In this document: one piece after another, positions 7,022-14,482 of the stretch
Layout of the letters: the number at the start of each line of letters is the position of its first letter
How positions within the stretch are numbered: the stretch's first letter is position 1
NCBI GenBank assembly: GCA_910588095.1
Contig: CAJUQH010000022.1
Location: 1-29,670 of the forward strand
Source: an uncultured Eggerthellaceae bacterium
GTDB lineage: Bacteria > Actinomycetota > Coriobacteriia > Coriobacteriales > Eggerthellaceae
DNA length: 29,670 nucleotides
Direction of reading: 5' to 3'
Made by a program: the position numbers and the translations under genes
The notes under the pieces: generated by a model
What the model was told of the DNA's origin: nothing
Seen by the model: the letters and a program-made list of their open reading frames with translations, nothing else
Database searches by the model: none

Positions 7022-7675
7022 ATGGCAAAGGTAGAGCGTTCTGCGTTTTCGGACGAGGAACAGACGAAGCCAGGCAAAGAGGTGCGGTGTCATATGGGGA
7101 AAGAATGTCATGCGACACAGAGCGAGGCGTTGGTGAAAGAAGGCTCACAAGACGGTGTCATTGGTGTATCGTCTAGCATGACCTCCGTTGGGTGGGAGGC
7201 TTACCGCCTCTATCTCGAAGCATTCGTCGAGGGAAATGCCGACCCGGCGACCACTGCTGCGGAGAAGACTGCGCAGATGCTGGGCAAGATGGCTGCTTCG
7301 GGCTCGTTCAGCTGGTGTGCGCTTTTCTTTGCGCCTGCGTATTGGGGCTGGCGGCGCTGCTACTGGGAGGCGGCGACTCATGTTTGCTGCATATTGGTTT
7401 TGCTTCCTGTCGTGGCGTTCACTGGTTTGAGTGTCCTCATGACGGCGCTTCAGATAGGCGCTGGCTTTGCATTCTATCCACTGTACCGTCGACACGCTAT
7501 GAGGGCTTACAGGCAGACCTATGCGACCTATGGTGTCGACCATGCAGCCATGGTGGCTGCCATGCGTGCCTCCGGTGGCACGAGCTGGAAAGGTTTGTGG
7601 CTGACGATGGCTCTCTATGTGGCGGTCACTTTCCTGGAAGCTTTCCTCCTCGTTGGATTGATGGGTATCGGGTGA
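7022..7675 (+). CDS. DUF2628-like membrane protein, paralog 2
   Basis: This 217-aa protein begins at ATG 7022, 28 nt after the previous stop. The SD (GAAGAGAG) is weak, and ATG 7094 in frame is a possible alternative start. It carries the paralog signature: LEAFVEGNADP, APAYWGWRRCYWEA, two hydrophobic helices, FYPLYRRHAMRAYRQ, MRASGGTSW and a final helix. The N-terminal extension of about 55 residues is polar and not shared with the paralogs. It lies in the same run as the cassette C immunity gene and upstream of a decayed toxin tail. Role unknown; an immunity or envelope-protection role is inferred from context. Confidence 0.7.
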   Translation: MAKVERSAFSDEEQTKPGKEVRCHMGKECHATQSEALVKEGSQDGVIGVSSSMTSVGWEAYRLYLEAFVEGNADPATTAAEKTAQMLGKMAASGSFSWCALFFAPAYWGWRRCYWEAATHVCCILVLLPVVAFTGLSVLMTALQIGAGFAFYPLYRRHAMRAYRQTYATYGVDHAAMVAAMRASGGTSWKGLWLTMALYVAVTFLEAFLLVGLMGIG

Positions 7676-7724
7676 GTGTGCTCGCCTTTGGTACATCGTT
7701 GGTGTTGGCACGAGGTCAAGTTGA

Positions 7725-7984
7725 GGCAGTGCTAGACGATGCTTCGACAGAAAGGGCATCACGGTTCTCAAGAGGGGGCTTCCGTTCTGCGAGGAGAAGT
7801 TTGATCTGAACACGCTGCGTTACATGATGTGCAGCAGCGGAACCCTTTGCAACGAGGAGGCCGCAATGGCCCTCGCAAAGGTCGAGTGCACGATGGGTGG
7901 TGGTTGAGGAAGGATGCCATTGGTGGCCACTCTAATGCTTTGAAGCAGATTGGCGATGAATTGTCGAAGGGTGTTTTTTCTTAA
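7725..7984 (+). pseudogene. Degraded toxin tail or orphan cassette remnant
   Basis: This holds most of the 330 bp between the genes at 7022 and 8006. Two reading frames look protein-like but are disconnected. One (to TGA 7905-7907) reads GITVLKRGLPFCEEKFDLN and NEEAAMALAKVECTM. The other (to TAA 7982-7984) reads KDAIGGHSNALKQIGDELSK. A frameshift near 7895-7905 would join them. The position immediately ahead of a candidate immunity gene suggests the decayed end of a toxin tip. No family is recognised. Confidence 0.4.
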
Positions 7985-8005
7985 CTACGAGAAAGGTATT
8001 ACGTC

Positions 8006-8395
8006 GTGAGAGTATGGAGACTTCGTTGTGACGACGATATCGCATGGACCAGTTCATCTGAGTGGGGCCATGAGGAAAGCTTGCTTTTTGATGGACGGCC
8101 ACATTCCCAGGGCTGGGCGCCGCTTGAAGTGAGTCTTGTTGAAGAGGCAGAAGGGCGAGACGACTATGATGCGCTGGTCTTTTATGGGGGATGCGGCCTT
8201 TTGGTCAGTGAAAAGGCGAGGCAGATTATGCTTGATGCCGCTCCTGGTGAGGTGGAGTTTCTTTCGGTGCTTTATGAAGGGCAGCAGAGATGGTTGCTGA
8301 ATGCGACCTGCGTCCTCGATTGCCTCGATTTGGAGGGTTTATTTTTACGATTCAAATGGCAAGGCTCACCATGTAGGCATGGTGATCAGCGTTGA
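8006..8395 (+). CDS. Imm43-like candidate immunity protein, 3' end replaced
   Basis: GTG 8006 follows GAGAAAGG with suitable spacing. The first 110 residues (RVWRLRCDDD, YDALVFYGGCGLLVSEKARQ, GEVEFLSVLYEGQQRWLLNA) have the layout of Imm43-like proteins: a DxL strand, an (I/L)VSEK motif, an EFLPV-like strand and YYLLN. This assignment is from memory. From about 8337 the DNA belongs to a different gene, an amidase tail read in another frame, so the last 20 residues here are out-of-frame sequence. The expected C-terminal third is missing. The gene is probably non-functional or truncated. Confidence 0.5.
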   Translation: MRVWRLRCDDDIAWTSSSEWGHEESLLFDGRPHSQGWAPLEVSLVEEAEGRDDYDALVFYGGCGLLVSEKARQIMLDAAPGEVEFLSVLYEGQQRWLLNATCVLDCLDLEGLFLRFKWQGSPCRHGDQR

Positions 8396-8516
8396 TACGG
8401 GTGAGATCCTATATACTGCCAACTCGATTAGCCGGTTTGACGCATCGTTTGAATCGGCGCTCGAAGAAGAGGCGGGAGTCTATATCGTGCGTTTGAAGGA
8501 CAGGGGGGGCATCGAC
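8337..8516 (+). pseudogene. C-terminal remnant of an amidase-type toxin tip
   Basis: The frame reads VYFYDSNGKAHHVGMVISVD, then ILYTANSISRFD and GVYIVRLKD. This matches the end of the putative amidase domain (Amidase_6-like, NlpC/P60 relatives) found at RHS and other polymorphic toxin C-termini, in which an HVGIV segment carries the catalytic His. The nucleophile Cys half is absent: the sequence starts abruptly inside the immunity gene at 8006. The frame has no stop before the membrane gene, so a G7 run (8503-8509) at the junction may have merged what were once overlapping genes. Confidence 0.5.
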
Positions 8517-8918
8517 ATGGCGAGACAGCGCAGGACGGTTATCCTGATCATGCTCGCTATAGCTATATGCCTGCTTGTCGGAGCATGGGGATATTTCAAG
8601 TGGGTCGACTACGAGACGGGACAAGTGGTGGACCAGGCATGGAGCGTCGCCGAAGGCCCCGCGAATGACTATGAGAAGGTGTCAGCAGCATTTTGGGACT
8701 TCGTCGCGAAGCATAACGAATATAGAACAATACGAGTTGTGAATATAGAAAAGCGATTCAGCTTCCTGTTTGCCGGGAAAGGTGAGATGCGTTTGAGAGT
8801 GACTTATCACACCGACCGCTATGATGGGAGATCTTACGACCAGACGCACACCATAAAGCTTTACGTGGAGAGGCGAGATGGGGCATGGGTCGCCGTGGAA
8901 AGCAAGAAGGGATATTAG
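8517..8918 (+). CDS. Single-pass membrane-anchored candidate immunity protein
   Basis: This 133-aa protein starts at ATG 8517 with AGGGGGGG about 7 nt upstream. It has a basic start (MARQRRT), one membrane helix (residues 8-25, VILIMLAIAICLLVGAWG), and an extracytoplasmic domain with AFWDFVAKHNEY, LRVTYHTDRYDG and DGAWVAVESKKGY. The domain resembles a small beta-rich fold of unknown family. It directly follows the amidase tail remnant. An anchored extracytoplasmic protein would suit protection against a wall-acting amidase, but that pairing is inference. The frame is continuous with the amidase remnant, so a fusion start upstream cannot be excluded. Confidence 0.6.
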   Translation: MARQRRTVILIMLAIAICLLVGAWGYFKWVDYETGQVVDQAWSVAEGPANDYEKVSAAFWDFVAKHNEYRTIRVVNIEKRFSFLFAGKGEMRLRVTYHTDRYDGRSYDQTHTIKLYVERRDGAWVAVESKKGY

Positions 8919-9034
8919 TGGGTGATGCATGATGGGCGTAGCGCGATGTTGCGGCCCTTGCATTCTCCTGTGCAGGGGAAGCTCAGATAAGGGGAAAGGC
9001 TTTTTCAGCGCAAGCAAAAGAGAGAGGATGAACG

Positions 9035-9166
9035 ATGCTCGACAGCTTCACGGGCTATTTCGACTTGCCGCCGCTCGATCCGAAGGAGATTGTCGTCATG
9101 AGGGAGCGCCACGCAGATGTCTGGGCGGAGACCGCGTTCAAGTTCTGGGAGCCGCCGATGTTCTGA
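9035..9166 (+). pseudogene. 203-aa family gene with in-frame internal deletion (43 codons left)
   Basis: ATG 9035 with an AGAGAGGATGAACG site opens a 43-codon frame. The first 18 codons match the start of the 2802 gene (FDLPPLDPKE) and the last 20 match its end (MRERHADVWAETAFKFWEPP). About 160 codons between them are gone, yet the frame is kept. The 5' flank resembles that of the full copy, and the 3' flank (GGCTTGCCATC) is shared up to about 9192, after which the RHS core is absent. It is a deletion product of one cassette unit. Confidence 0.8.
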
Positions 9167-9193
9167 GGGTGCGCGGCTTGCCATCTTGCCTGA

Positions 9194-9237
9194 TTAGGTA
9201 ACGGTTCCTAGGGGCAACTACCTAAAAGGTATATAGT
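9194..9237 (+). promoter_or_regulatory. Inverted-repeat operator-like site and -10 element
   Basis: TTAGGTA (9194-9200) and TACCTAA (9219-9225) form an inverted repeat. The right arm is reused in a second small palindrome, TACCT-AAA-AGGTA (9219-9231). A TATAGT -10-like box follows at 9232-9237. No clear -35 is seen. It lies about 90 bp upstream of the membrane gene at 9324 and exactly where homology to the other cassette flanks ends. An operator-regulated promoter is plausible but unproven. Confidence 0.35.
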
Positions 9238-9323
9238 GCTGGGTGGTTGCGCTAAGCCATGGCCGCGCTCGCTTCATGCGCAGGTCGAGGGGTGTCAGGC
9301 ATTGGAATAGGGGGCAAAGGGCG

Positions 9324-9926
9324 ATGGGGAATGATGACCATATGACGAGGGAGCATGGGGGAGAGGCTGTTGCGAGCGAGGGGCAACAGGAGCAGCCGTT
9401 CGTGCCAGAGGAGCCCTTGCTCGTGCTTGAGGACGAGAACCTAAGGTACTACGCTGCCTTCGTTGAGGGGAAGCGCACCTCGCTACCCGTAGACGATGCG
9501 AAGACAGCCAAGTTCCTCCAAGGCATCGTGGCGCGGCGCGGGTACAGCTTCGCCACGTTGTTTGCCGGCCCTGCGTACCTGGCTTACCGCAAATGCTACC
9601 TAGGCGCTGTTCTGCTGATAGGGGCATGCATCTCGGTGTTCTTCTTGGGCGCGGCGGCAGATACGAGGCTGTTCCGCACGCTGCCGCTCATCATAGCGGG
9701 AGGCGCGTTCTACCCGCTTTACCGCTATCAGGCGCAACGCGCTTTGCGGCAGGCGCAGGCCCGCGGGCTTGTTGACTCAGAAGCTATCGAGGAGTTCATG
9801 CGGCGCAAGGGAGGCACGAGCGCGTTGGCGGCATCGGTGGCGGTGGTTGCGTACGCGCTCATAGTTACGTTCGCCGTTGCGACCGTGCTCGGGTATCGTC
9901 TCGACATCATGAACGCCGTGTTCTGA
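9324..9926 (+). CDS. DUF2628-like membrane protein, paralog 3
   Basis: This 200-aa protein has ATG 9324 chosen because GGGGGCAAAGGG lies just upstream and the paralogs have no longer N-terminus; the frame stays open to 9243. An acidic N-terminus rich in Glu and Gln is followed by YYAAFVEGKR, GPAYLAYRKCY, hydrophobic helices, FYPLYRYQAQRA, MRRKGGTSALA and a last helix. The stop is followed within 2 nt by the GTG of the next paralog, so the two are probably cotranscribed and translationally linked. GC is higher than in the other paralogs. Confidence 0.7.
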   Translation: MGNDDHMTREHGGEAVASEGQQEQPFVPEEPLLVLEDENLRYYAAFVEGKRTSLPVDDAKTAKFLQGIVARRGYSFATLFAGPAYLAYRKCYLGAVLLIGACISVFFLGAAADTRLFRTLPLIIAGGAFYPLYRYQAQRALRQAQARGLVDSEAIEEFMRRKGGTSALAASVAVVAYALIVTFAVATVLGYRLDIMNAVF

Positions 9927-9928
9927 GG

Positions 9929-10516
9929 GTGTCGTGGCGGTCTGTCTGCTGCTTTGAAAGAATCAGTAGCGGCAAAGGGGATGATGCGGGCTTGAAGGGG
10001 ATTCGACAGAGTTATCCGGCGCTTACCTCGGAGGATCTCGATGCGCTTGCCCTCGCTTTCATCGAGGGCGACTCTGAGCCATCGGGCATGGCCCTGGATG
10101 AGTCGCATGAGGTCTTGGAATCGCTGGAGAAGCCTATAACGAGCAATATGCAAGTTTATGCGTGGGGGTTCACTTATTGGGGATATCGGAAATGCTATGG
10201 AGCCGCGGCGGTCCTCGCAGTTGTGTTCTTCGCGCTGTGCTTGCTTTGCGCCCATATTCGTTCGGTGATCCCTATGGTCGCATTTATGGCAATATGCGGC
10301 GCCGCTTTCAATCCGTATTACCGCAGCCGTATCTGTCGAAAGGTCAATAGGGCCCTTCTGGCAGAAGGAGGGTCTGTCGAGCGCGCCAAAGAGCGCTTGC
10401 GCGCTGAAGGAGGCACAGATTCCTTGGCCTATGGCGCTACGGCAGTCCTGACGCTCGTTTTCATAGCCATCGTCGTCGCGGGCTATGTTCTCTTTCCTGT
10501 GTCGGTTATTGCTTGA
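9929..10516 (+). CDS. DUF2628-like membrane protein, paralog 4
   Basis: The frame is open from GTG 9929, giving 195 aa. TTG 9992, with GGGG upstream, is an alternative start that begins where similarity to paralog 1 begins. Conserved points are LTSEDLDALALAFIEGD, YWGYRKCYGAA, a long hydrophobic double helix, NPYYRSRICRKV, LRAEGGTDSLAYG and a final helix. Tandem placement behind paralog 3 suggests duplication and divergence, as expected for immunity genes selected by different toxins. Start uncertain. Confidence 0.65.
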   Translation: MSWRSVCCFERISSGKGDDAGLKGIRQSYPALTSEDLDALALAFIEGDSEPSGMALDESHEVLESLEKPITSNMQVYAWGFTYWGYRKCYGAAAVLAVVFFALCLLCAHIRSVIPMVAFMAICGAAFNPYYRSRICRKVNRALLAEGGSVERAKERLRAEGGTDSLAYGATAVLTLVFIAIVVAGYVLFPVSVIA

Positions 10517-10592
10517 AGTTGAGAAGTGAGTGGGAAAACAGGGCCGACACACCGTGGGTCTTTGATTCCGACAACAGGAAGGCAACCTTGGT

Positions 10593-11174
10593 ATGGTGAG
10601 TTTTGTAACGAGGGCGGGAGTGGTGTCCTTGCTGGTCTCCGTGGTTTTTCTCGGCGGCTGTGCCGCTTATGACGCATCAAGCGATTATCGCTTAGCTGAT
10701 GACGCTGCTGATGCTTTTCTTGAAGCAGTTGAAAAAAGGGATATCGCCTTGCTGCTGGATGACTTATCGACTGATGCCAAAAATGCACCTGATTTGATGG
10801 AGGGATTTGACTATGCGTGTGCTCTAATGCAATCCCCTGCGAGCTCTGTGCATGCTAGGGAAAAGAGCGAAGAAAAGACGCACCATCACGGCATCAGCAG
10901 GCTTGTCTATTCGACTTATGATATAGAAGCGGGTGGTCAGAGCTATGTTCTCGATATCGAGTTTTTCCCATATGACTCAATAGGACGAGACAAGGAAGGC
11001 ATTTATCGAGTCTTCCTTTCATCAAAAAGTGATTATGACGAGGAAGTCTCACAGATGGCGCGGGTCAGACGGGAGGCTCTTACGAAAGGCGAGTCGCCTC
11101 CCGATTGGCAGTACGGCGCCACTTATGAGCGCCCAGGAATCTATCACCCAGGGTGGAAAGAAGAAGATGCGTGA
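10593..11174 (+). CDS. Lipoprotein, candidate immunity protein (DUF5104-like)
   Basis: This 193-aa protein has a lipoprotein signal: a hydrophobic stretch ending in lipobox LGGC at residues 20-23, with Cys23 as the lipidation site. The mature part has a helix (ADDAADAFLEAVEKRDIALL), a DLMEGFDYA segment and a strand with YVLDIEFFPYD. This recalls the DUF5104 lipoproteins often found near polymorphic toxins; the resemblance is by eye. Its 3' end (YERPGIYHPGWKEEDA) is duplicated as a remnant at 2655-2703. It would act at the outer face of the membrane. Confidence 0.65.
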   Translation: MVSFVTRAGVVSLLVSVVFLGGCAAYDASSDYRLADDAADAFLEAVEKRDIALLLDDLSTDAKNAPDLMEGFDYACALMQSPASSVHAREKSEEKTHHHGISRLVYSTYDIEAGGQSYVLDIEFFPYDSIGRDKEGIYRVFLSSKSDYDEEVSQMARVRREALTKGESPPDWQYGATYERPGIYHPGWKEEDA

Positions 11175-11256
11175 TGCTGATCGGATTAGTGCGGCCAGGA
11201 TGCCCTAAGGGCTGACGATGGCTGCTCTGCGGAAAGGCTTTTCGCCGCAAACAAGG
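11125..11256 (+). repeat. Repeat copy: lipoprotein 3' end and flank
   Basis: This matches 2655-2790. It covers the last codons of the lipoprotein gene and about 80 bp of noncoding flank. In the other copies the flank leads into the 203-aa gene; here homology ends near 11256 and no such gene follows. This marks the right-hand end of the cassette array. Confidence 0.75.
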
Positions 11257-11614
11257 GGGAGTAGCGGCGCGCATGGAGGCTTCGACGATTTGCCGAGAAC
11301 CTGAATCGGTGAATACGTGCTCGTGTCAATACTATTATGAATACGTCATACTCCTGACATGGCGAAATATGGTGCCATGCTTTTTGGAGTCGAATCCGAT
11401 AGCTTCTGACCCATAGTCTTTATCGAGGTGCGAGAGGCCAGTGCCTCGAGCATGGAGCTTATTCAATATGCCAGACGTGGTCGACTGGGGCGAATCAGCC
11501 AAGGCTCGCAAGCGTTTTCCCGGCGTGCGGCATGGCGGCCGGGCGCGGTTCGTGGCATAATAACCTTTTGTGTTCAATAACGTCAGAACCTGCGAAAACG
11601 AGGAAAACCGCACC
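11257..11614. other. Intergenic stretch between the toxin array and secDF
   Basis: There is no plus-strand gene. On the minus strand a frame ending at 11335 reads HARGTGLSHLDKDY and FDSKKHGTIFRHVRS, which looks protein-like and is less GC-rich than its surroundings, but it has no start of its own and runs into the shadow of secDF. It may be the tail of a lost gene. Near secDF a CATAAT box (11556-11561) could be a -10 element, without a clear -35. Confidence 0.4.
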
Positions 11615-14470
11615 ATGGCACTCCAACGCACCATCAAGCCCGCCAAGAAGAAGGCGAAGAAGAACGCCCCTGCGCGCCGCAACATGTGGCTGCTCGTGCT
11701 CACCACCCTGCTGGTGGTGGCATCGGTGGTCATGTTCACGCCGCCGCAGCAGAAGATCCACCAGGGCCTGGACATCCAGGGCGGCCTCTCGGTGGTGCTC
11801 ACGGCCAAGTCCACCGACGGCGAGGCCATCACCCCCGAGGAGATGGAGGCTTCGCGCGCCATCATCGAGAGCCGCGTGAACATGCTGGGCGCCTCGGAGG
11901 CCACGGTGCAGCTGCAAGGCGACGATCAGGTGCTCGTGCAGATCCCGGGCCTTTCCGACACCGAGGAGGCGCTGGCCACCATCGGCAAGACCGGCTCGCT
12001 GGTGTTCACGCGCTTCGACTCCATAACCGACCAGAAGGTGGCTGACGCCATCAACAGCGGCGACTACGCCACCAACGCCACCTACGAGGACGAGTTCGGC
12101 AACACGTTCCCCACGGGCGAGATGGAGCACCTGGCCATCGCGCCGGGCACCTACACGCCGCTCATCACCGGTGACGACATCCAGAGCGTGAGCGTGGGCC
12201 GCGCCAGCCAGACCGCGACCGACTACGCGGTGAACATCACGCTGAACTCCACGGGCGCCCAGGCGTTCGCCGAGGCCACGAAGGAGCTGGCCTCCACCAA
12301 GGGCATGATCGTCATCATCCTGGACGACGAGGTGCAAAGCGCCCCGGCCGTGCAGTCCGAGATACCCGACGGCAAGGTGTCCATCACCGGCAACTACGAC
12401 CTCGACGAGGCCAAGAGCCTGCAGACCGTGCTGGAAAGCGGCTCGCTGCCCGTGAGCTTCGAGTACGCCCAGAGCCAGGTGGTCGGCCCGACGCTCGGCC
12501 AGGACGCCCTGGCCAGCGGCGTGGTGGTGGCCCTCATCGGCCTGGCTGTGGTCATGCTGTACCTGCTGTTCTTCTACAAGGGCCTCGGCCTCATCACGGC
12601 GGCGGCCATGGCGGTGTTCGCCGTGCTGTACCTGGGGCTGCTGGCGGCGCTTTCGGCCTTCAACATGTTCAGCCTGTCGCTGGCGGGCATCGCGGGCATC
12701 GTGCTGACCATCGGCATGGCGGCCGACTCGTCCATCCTCACGCTGGAGCGCTTCCGCGAGGAGATCCGCATGGGCCGCAGCGTGAAGGCGGCATCCATCA
12801 GCGGCGTCAAGCACGCCATATTCACGTCCATCGACGCCGACCTGGTCACGCTGGTATCGGCGCTTTCGCTGTTCTTCCTGGCCAGCGCGTCGGTCAAGGG
12901 CTTCGGCCTGACGCTGACCTTGGGCATCTTGTGCGACATCGTCATGATGCTGGTGTTCAAGGCGCCGCTCATCCGCCTGCTGGCGCCCAAGGCCATCGCC
13001 AAGCACCCGGGCTTCTGGGGCATCGGCGACTCGCTGGCTGCCGCCAAGGACTACGAGGCACTGGCGAAGGCCGAGGGCGTGACCGTGGCCGAGGCCGAGG
13101 CGGGCGAGCAGATGGACGCCGCCGAGACCGCGGCGCTGCTGGAGGCGCGCGAGCAGGCGGAAGCCGAAGCGGCGGGCGTTGGCAGCCCGTCGGCCCTGGC
13201 CGAGGCGGCCGAGGTGAGCCACGCCGCCCAGGCGGTCAGCAAGGTGAAGGGCCGCTTCATCAAGCACGACATCAACTTCATGGGCCTGCGCCGCATCTTC
13301 CTCACGGCGGCTGCCGTCGTGGTGGTGCTGTGCTTCGCCGTGGTGGGCCTGCGCGGCCTGAACTTCGGCATCGAGTTCGTGGGCGGCACGTCGGTGGCGT
13401 TCCATGACACGGGCGATGCCACCATCGAGCAGGTGCGCGACGCGTTCAACGAGGCCGGCGAGCCCGACGCGGTCATCCAGACCACCACGACCAACGGCGA
13501 GCCTGGCTTCCTGGTGCGCACGACCACCACCTCGGCCGAGGCGGCCACCACCACGGCCAACGCCGTGGCCGACTCGTTCGGCTGGCCCACCAGCAGCTTC
13601 GAGGTGACCACCATCGGGCCCGACTGGGGCGCGAGCGTCATCCAGTCGTCGCTGCTGGCGTTCCTCGTCTCCATCGTGCTCATAATCGTCTATATCGCCA
13701 TACGGTTCGAGTACAAGATGGGCGTCATGGCCATCGTGGCGCTGCTGCACGACCTGATCCTGGTCATGGGCATCTACGCGCTGGTCGGCCGCGAGGTGAA
13801 CCCCAACACCATCGCCGCGCTGCTCACCATCTTGGGCTATTCGCTCTACGACACCGTGGTGGTGTTCCATCGCATCAACGACAACATGAAGGAAGCCGAC
13901 ATAAAGTGCACCTTCATGACCATGGCCAACCACTCCATCAACCAGGTGTTCGTGCGCACGATCAACACCACGCTCACCTCGTTCATACCGGTGCTCGCCA
14001 TGCTGCTGTTCGGCGGCGAGACCCTCAAGGATTTCGCCTTCGCCATGACCATCGGCCTGCTGGCCGGCTCGTACTCATCCATCGCCATAGCCACGCCGCT
14101 GTACGCGCTGTGGAAGACGCGCGAGCCGCGCTATGCCAAGCTGCAGAAGAAGTACGGCGACCAGGTGGGGCTGTTCCAGTTCGACCATGCCGGATCGCCG
14201 GCCATCGAGCAGGTGCCGCTGGCGCGCCTGGCGGCGGCTGAGAAGGCGGCTGTGGCGGGCGGTGCTGCCGAGGCGGGCGCTGCGGGCACGGGGAAGGCCC
14301 CGATCGCGACCGCCAAGGCCAAGGGCGCCAAGCCCAAGGCTGCTAAGGCTCCTGCGAAGGCCGCGGCGAAGAAGCCGTCCGACCCGTCCATGCGCCCGGC
14401 GTCCTCGAAGCGCCCGGCCAAGCCGAGGAAGTCCAAGGCGGGCGCGGGCGACGCGCCTGAGAGCGAATGA
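11615..14470 (+). CDS. secDF: Protein translocase fusion SecDF
   Basis: This 951-aa membrane protein couples the proton motive force to late steps of Sec-dependent export. ATG 11615 follows CGAGGAAAACCG; an upstream in-frame GTG 11570 is less likely. The SecD half shows the first helix, HQGLDIQGGLSVVL, the P1 domain (RVNMLGASEATVQ) and a six-helix bundle beginning near GPTLGQDAL, with GMAADSSILTLERFREE. A linker rich in Ala and Glu follows. The SecF half begins near KHDINFMGLRR with GIEFVGGTSV and continues through YSLYDTVVVFHRIND. The C-terminus has a long Ala/Lys/Pro-rich tail (about 60 residues), probably cytoplasmic and disordered. Fusion in one chain is known in Bacillus and other lineages. 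Confidence 0.95.
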   Translation: MALQRTIKPAKKKAKKNAPARRNMWLLVLTTLLVVASVVMFTPPQQKIHQGLDIQGGLSVVLTAKSTDGEAITPEEMEASRAIIESRVNMLGASEATVQLQGDDQVLVQIPGLSDTEEALATIGKTGSLVFTRFDSITDQKVADAINSGDYATNATYEDEFGNTFPTGEMEHLAIAPGTYTPLITGDDIQSVSVGRASQTATDYAVNITLNSTGAQAFAEATKELASTKGMIVIILDDEVQSAPAVQSEIPDGKVSITGNYDLDEAKSLQTVLESGSLPVSFEYAQSQVVGPTLGQDALASGVVVALIGLAVVMLYLLFFYKGLGLITAAAMAVFAVLYLGLLAALSAFNMFSLSLAGIAGIVLTIGMAADSSILTLERFREEIRMGRSVKAASISGVKHAIFTSIDADLVTLVSALSLFFLASASVKGFGLTLTLGILCDIVMMLVFKAPLIRLLAPKAIAKHPGFWGIGDSLAAAKDYEALAKAEGVTVAEAEAGEQMDAAETAALLEAREQAEAEAAGVGSPSALAEAAEVSHAAQAVSKVKGRFIKHDINFMGLRRIFLTAAAVVVVLCFAVVGLRGLNFGIEFVGGTSVAFHDTGDATIEQVRDAFNEAGEPDAVIQTTTTNGEPGFLVRTTTTSAEAATTTANAVADSFGWPTSSFEVTTIGPDWGASVIQSSLLAFLVSIVLIIVYIAIRFEYKMGVMAIVALLHDLILVMGIYALVGREVNPNTIAALLTILGYSLYDTVVVFHRINDNMKEADIKCTFMTMANHSINQVFVRTINTTLTSFIPVLAMLLFGGETLKDFAFAMTIGLLAGSYSSIAIATPLYALWKTREPRYAKLQKKYGDQVGLFQFDHAGSPAIEQVPLARLAAAEKAAVAGGAAEAGAAGTGKAPIATAKAKGAKPKAAKAPAKAAAKKPSDPSMRPASSKRPAKPRKSKAGAGDAPESE

Positions 14471-14482
14471 GGAGGCCACGCC

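Noticed and set aside
9243..9323. Upstream extension of the membrane gene at 9324
   Set aside because: The Arg-rich extension is not shared by the paralogs, and GGGGGCAAAGGG fits ATG 9324.
11495..13933. An 812-codon open frame on the minus strand opposite secDF
   Set aside because: It is antisense to a clear secDF, with a His/Arg/Gly-rich composition typical of shadow frames in high-GC DNA and no SD or domain.
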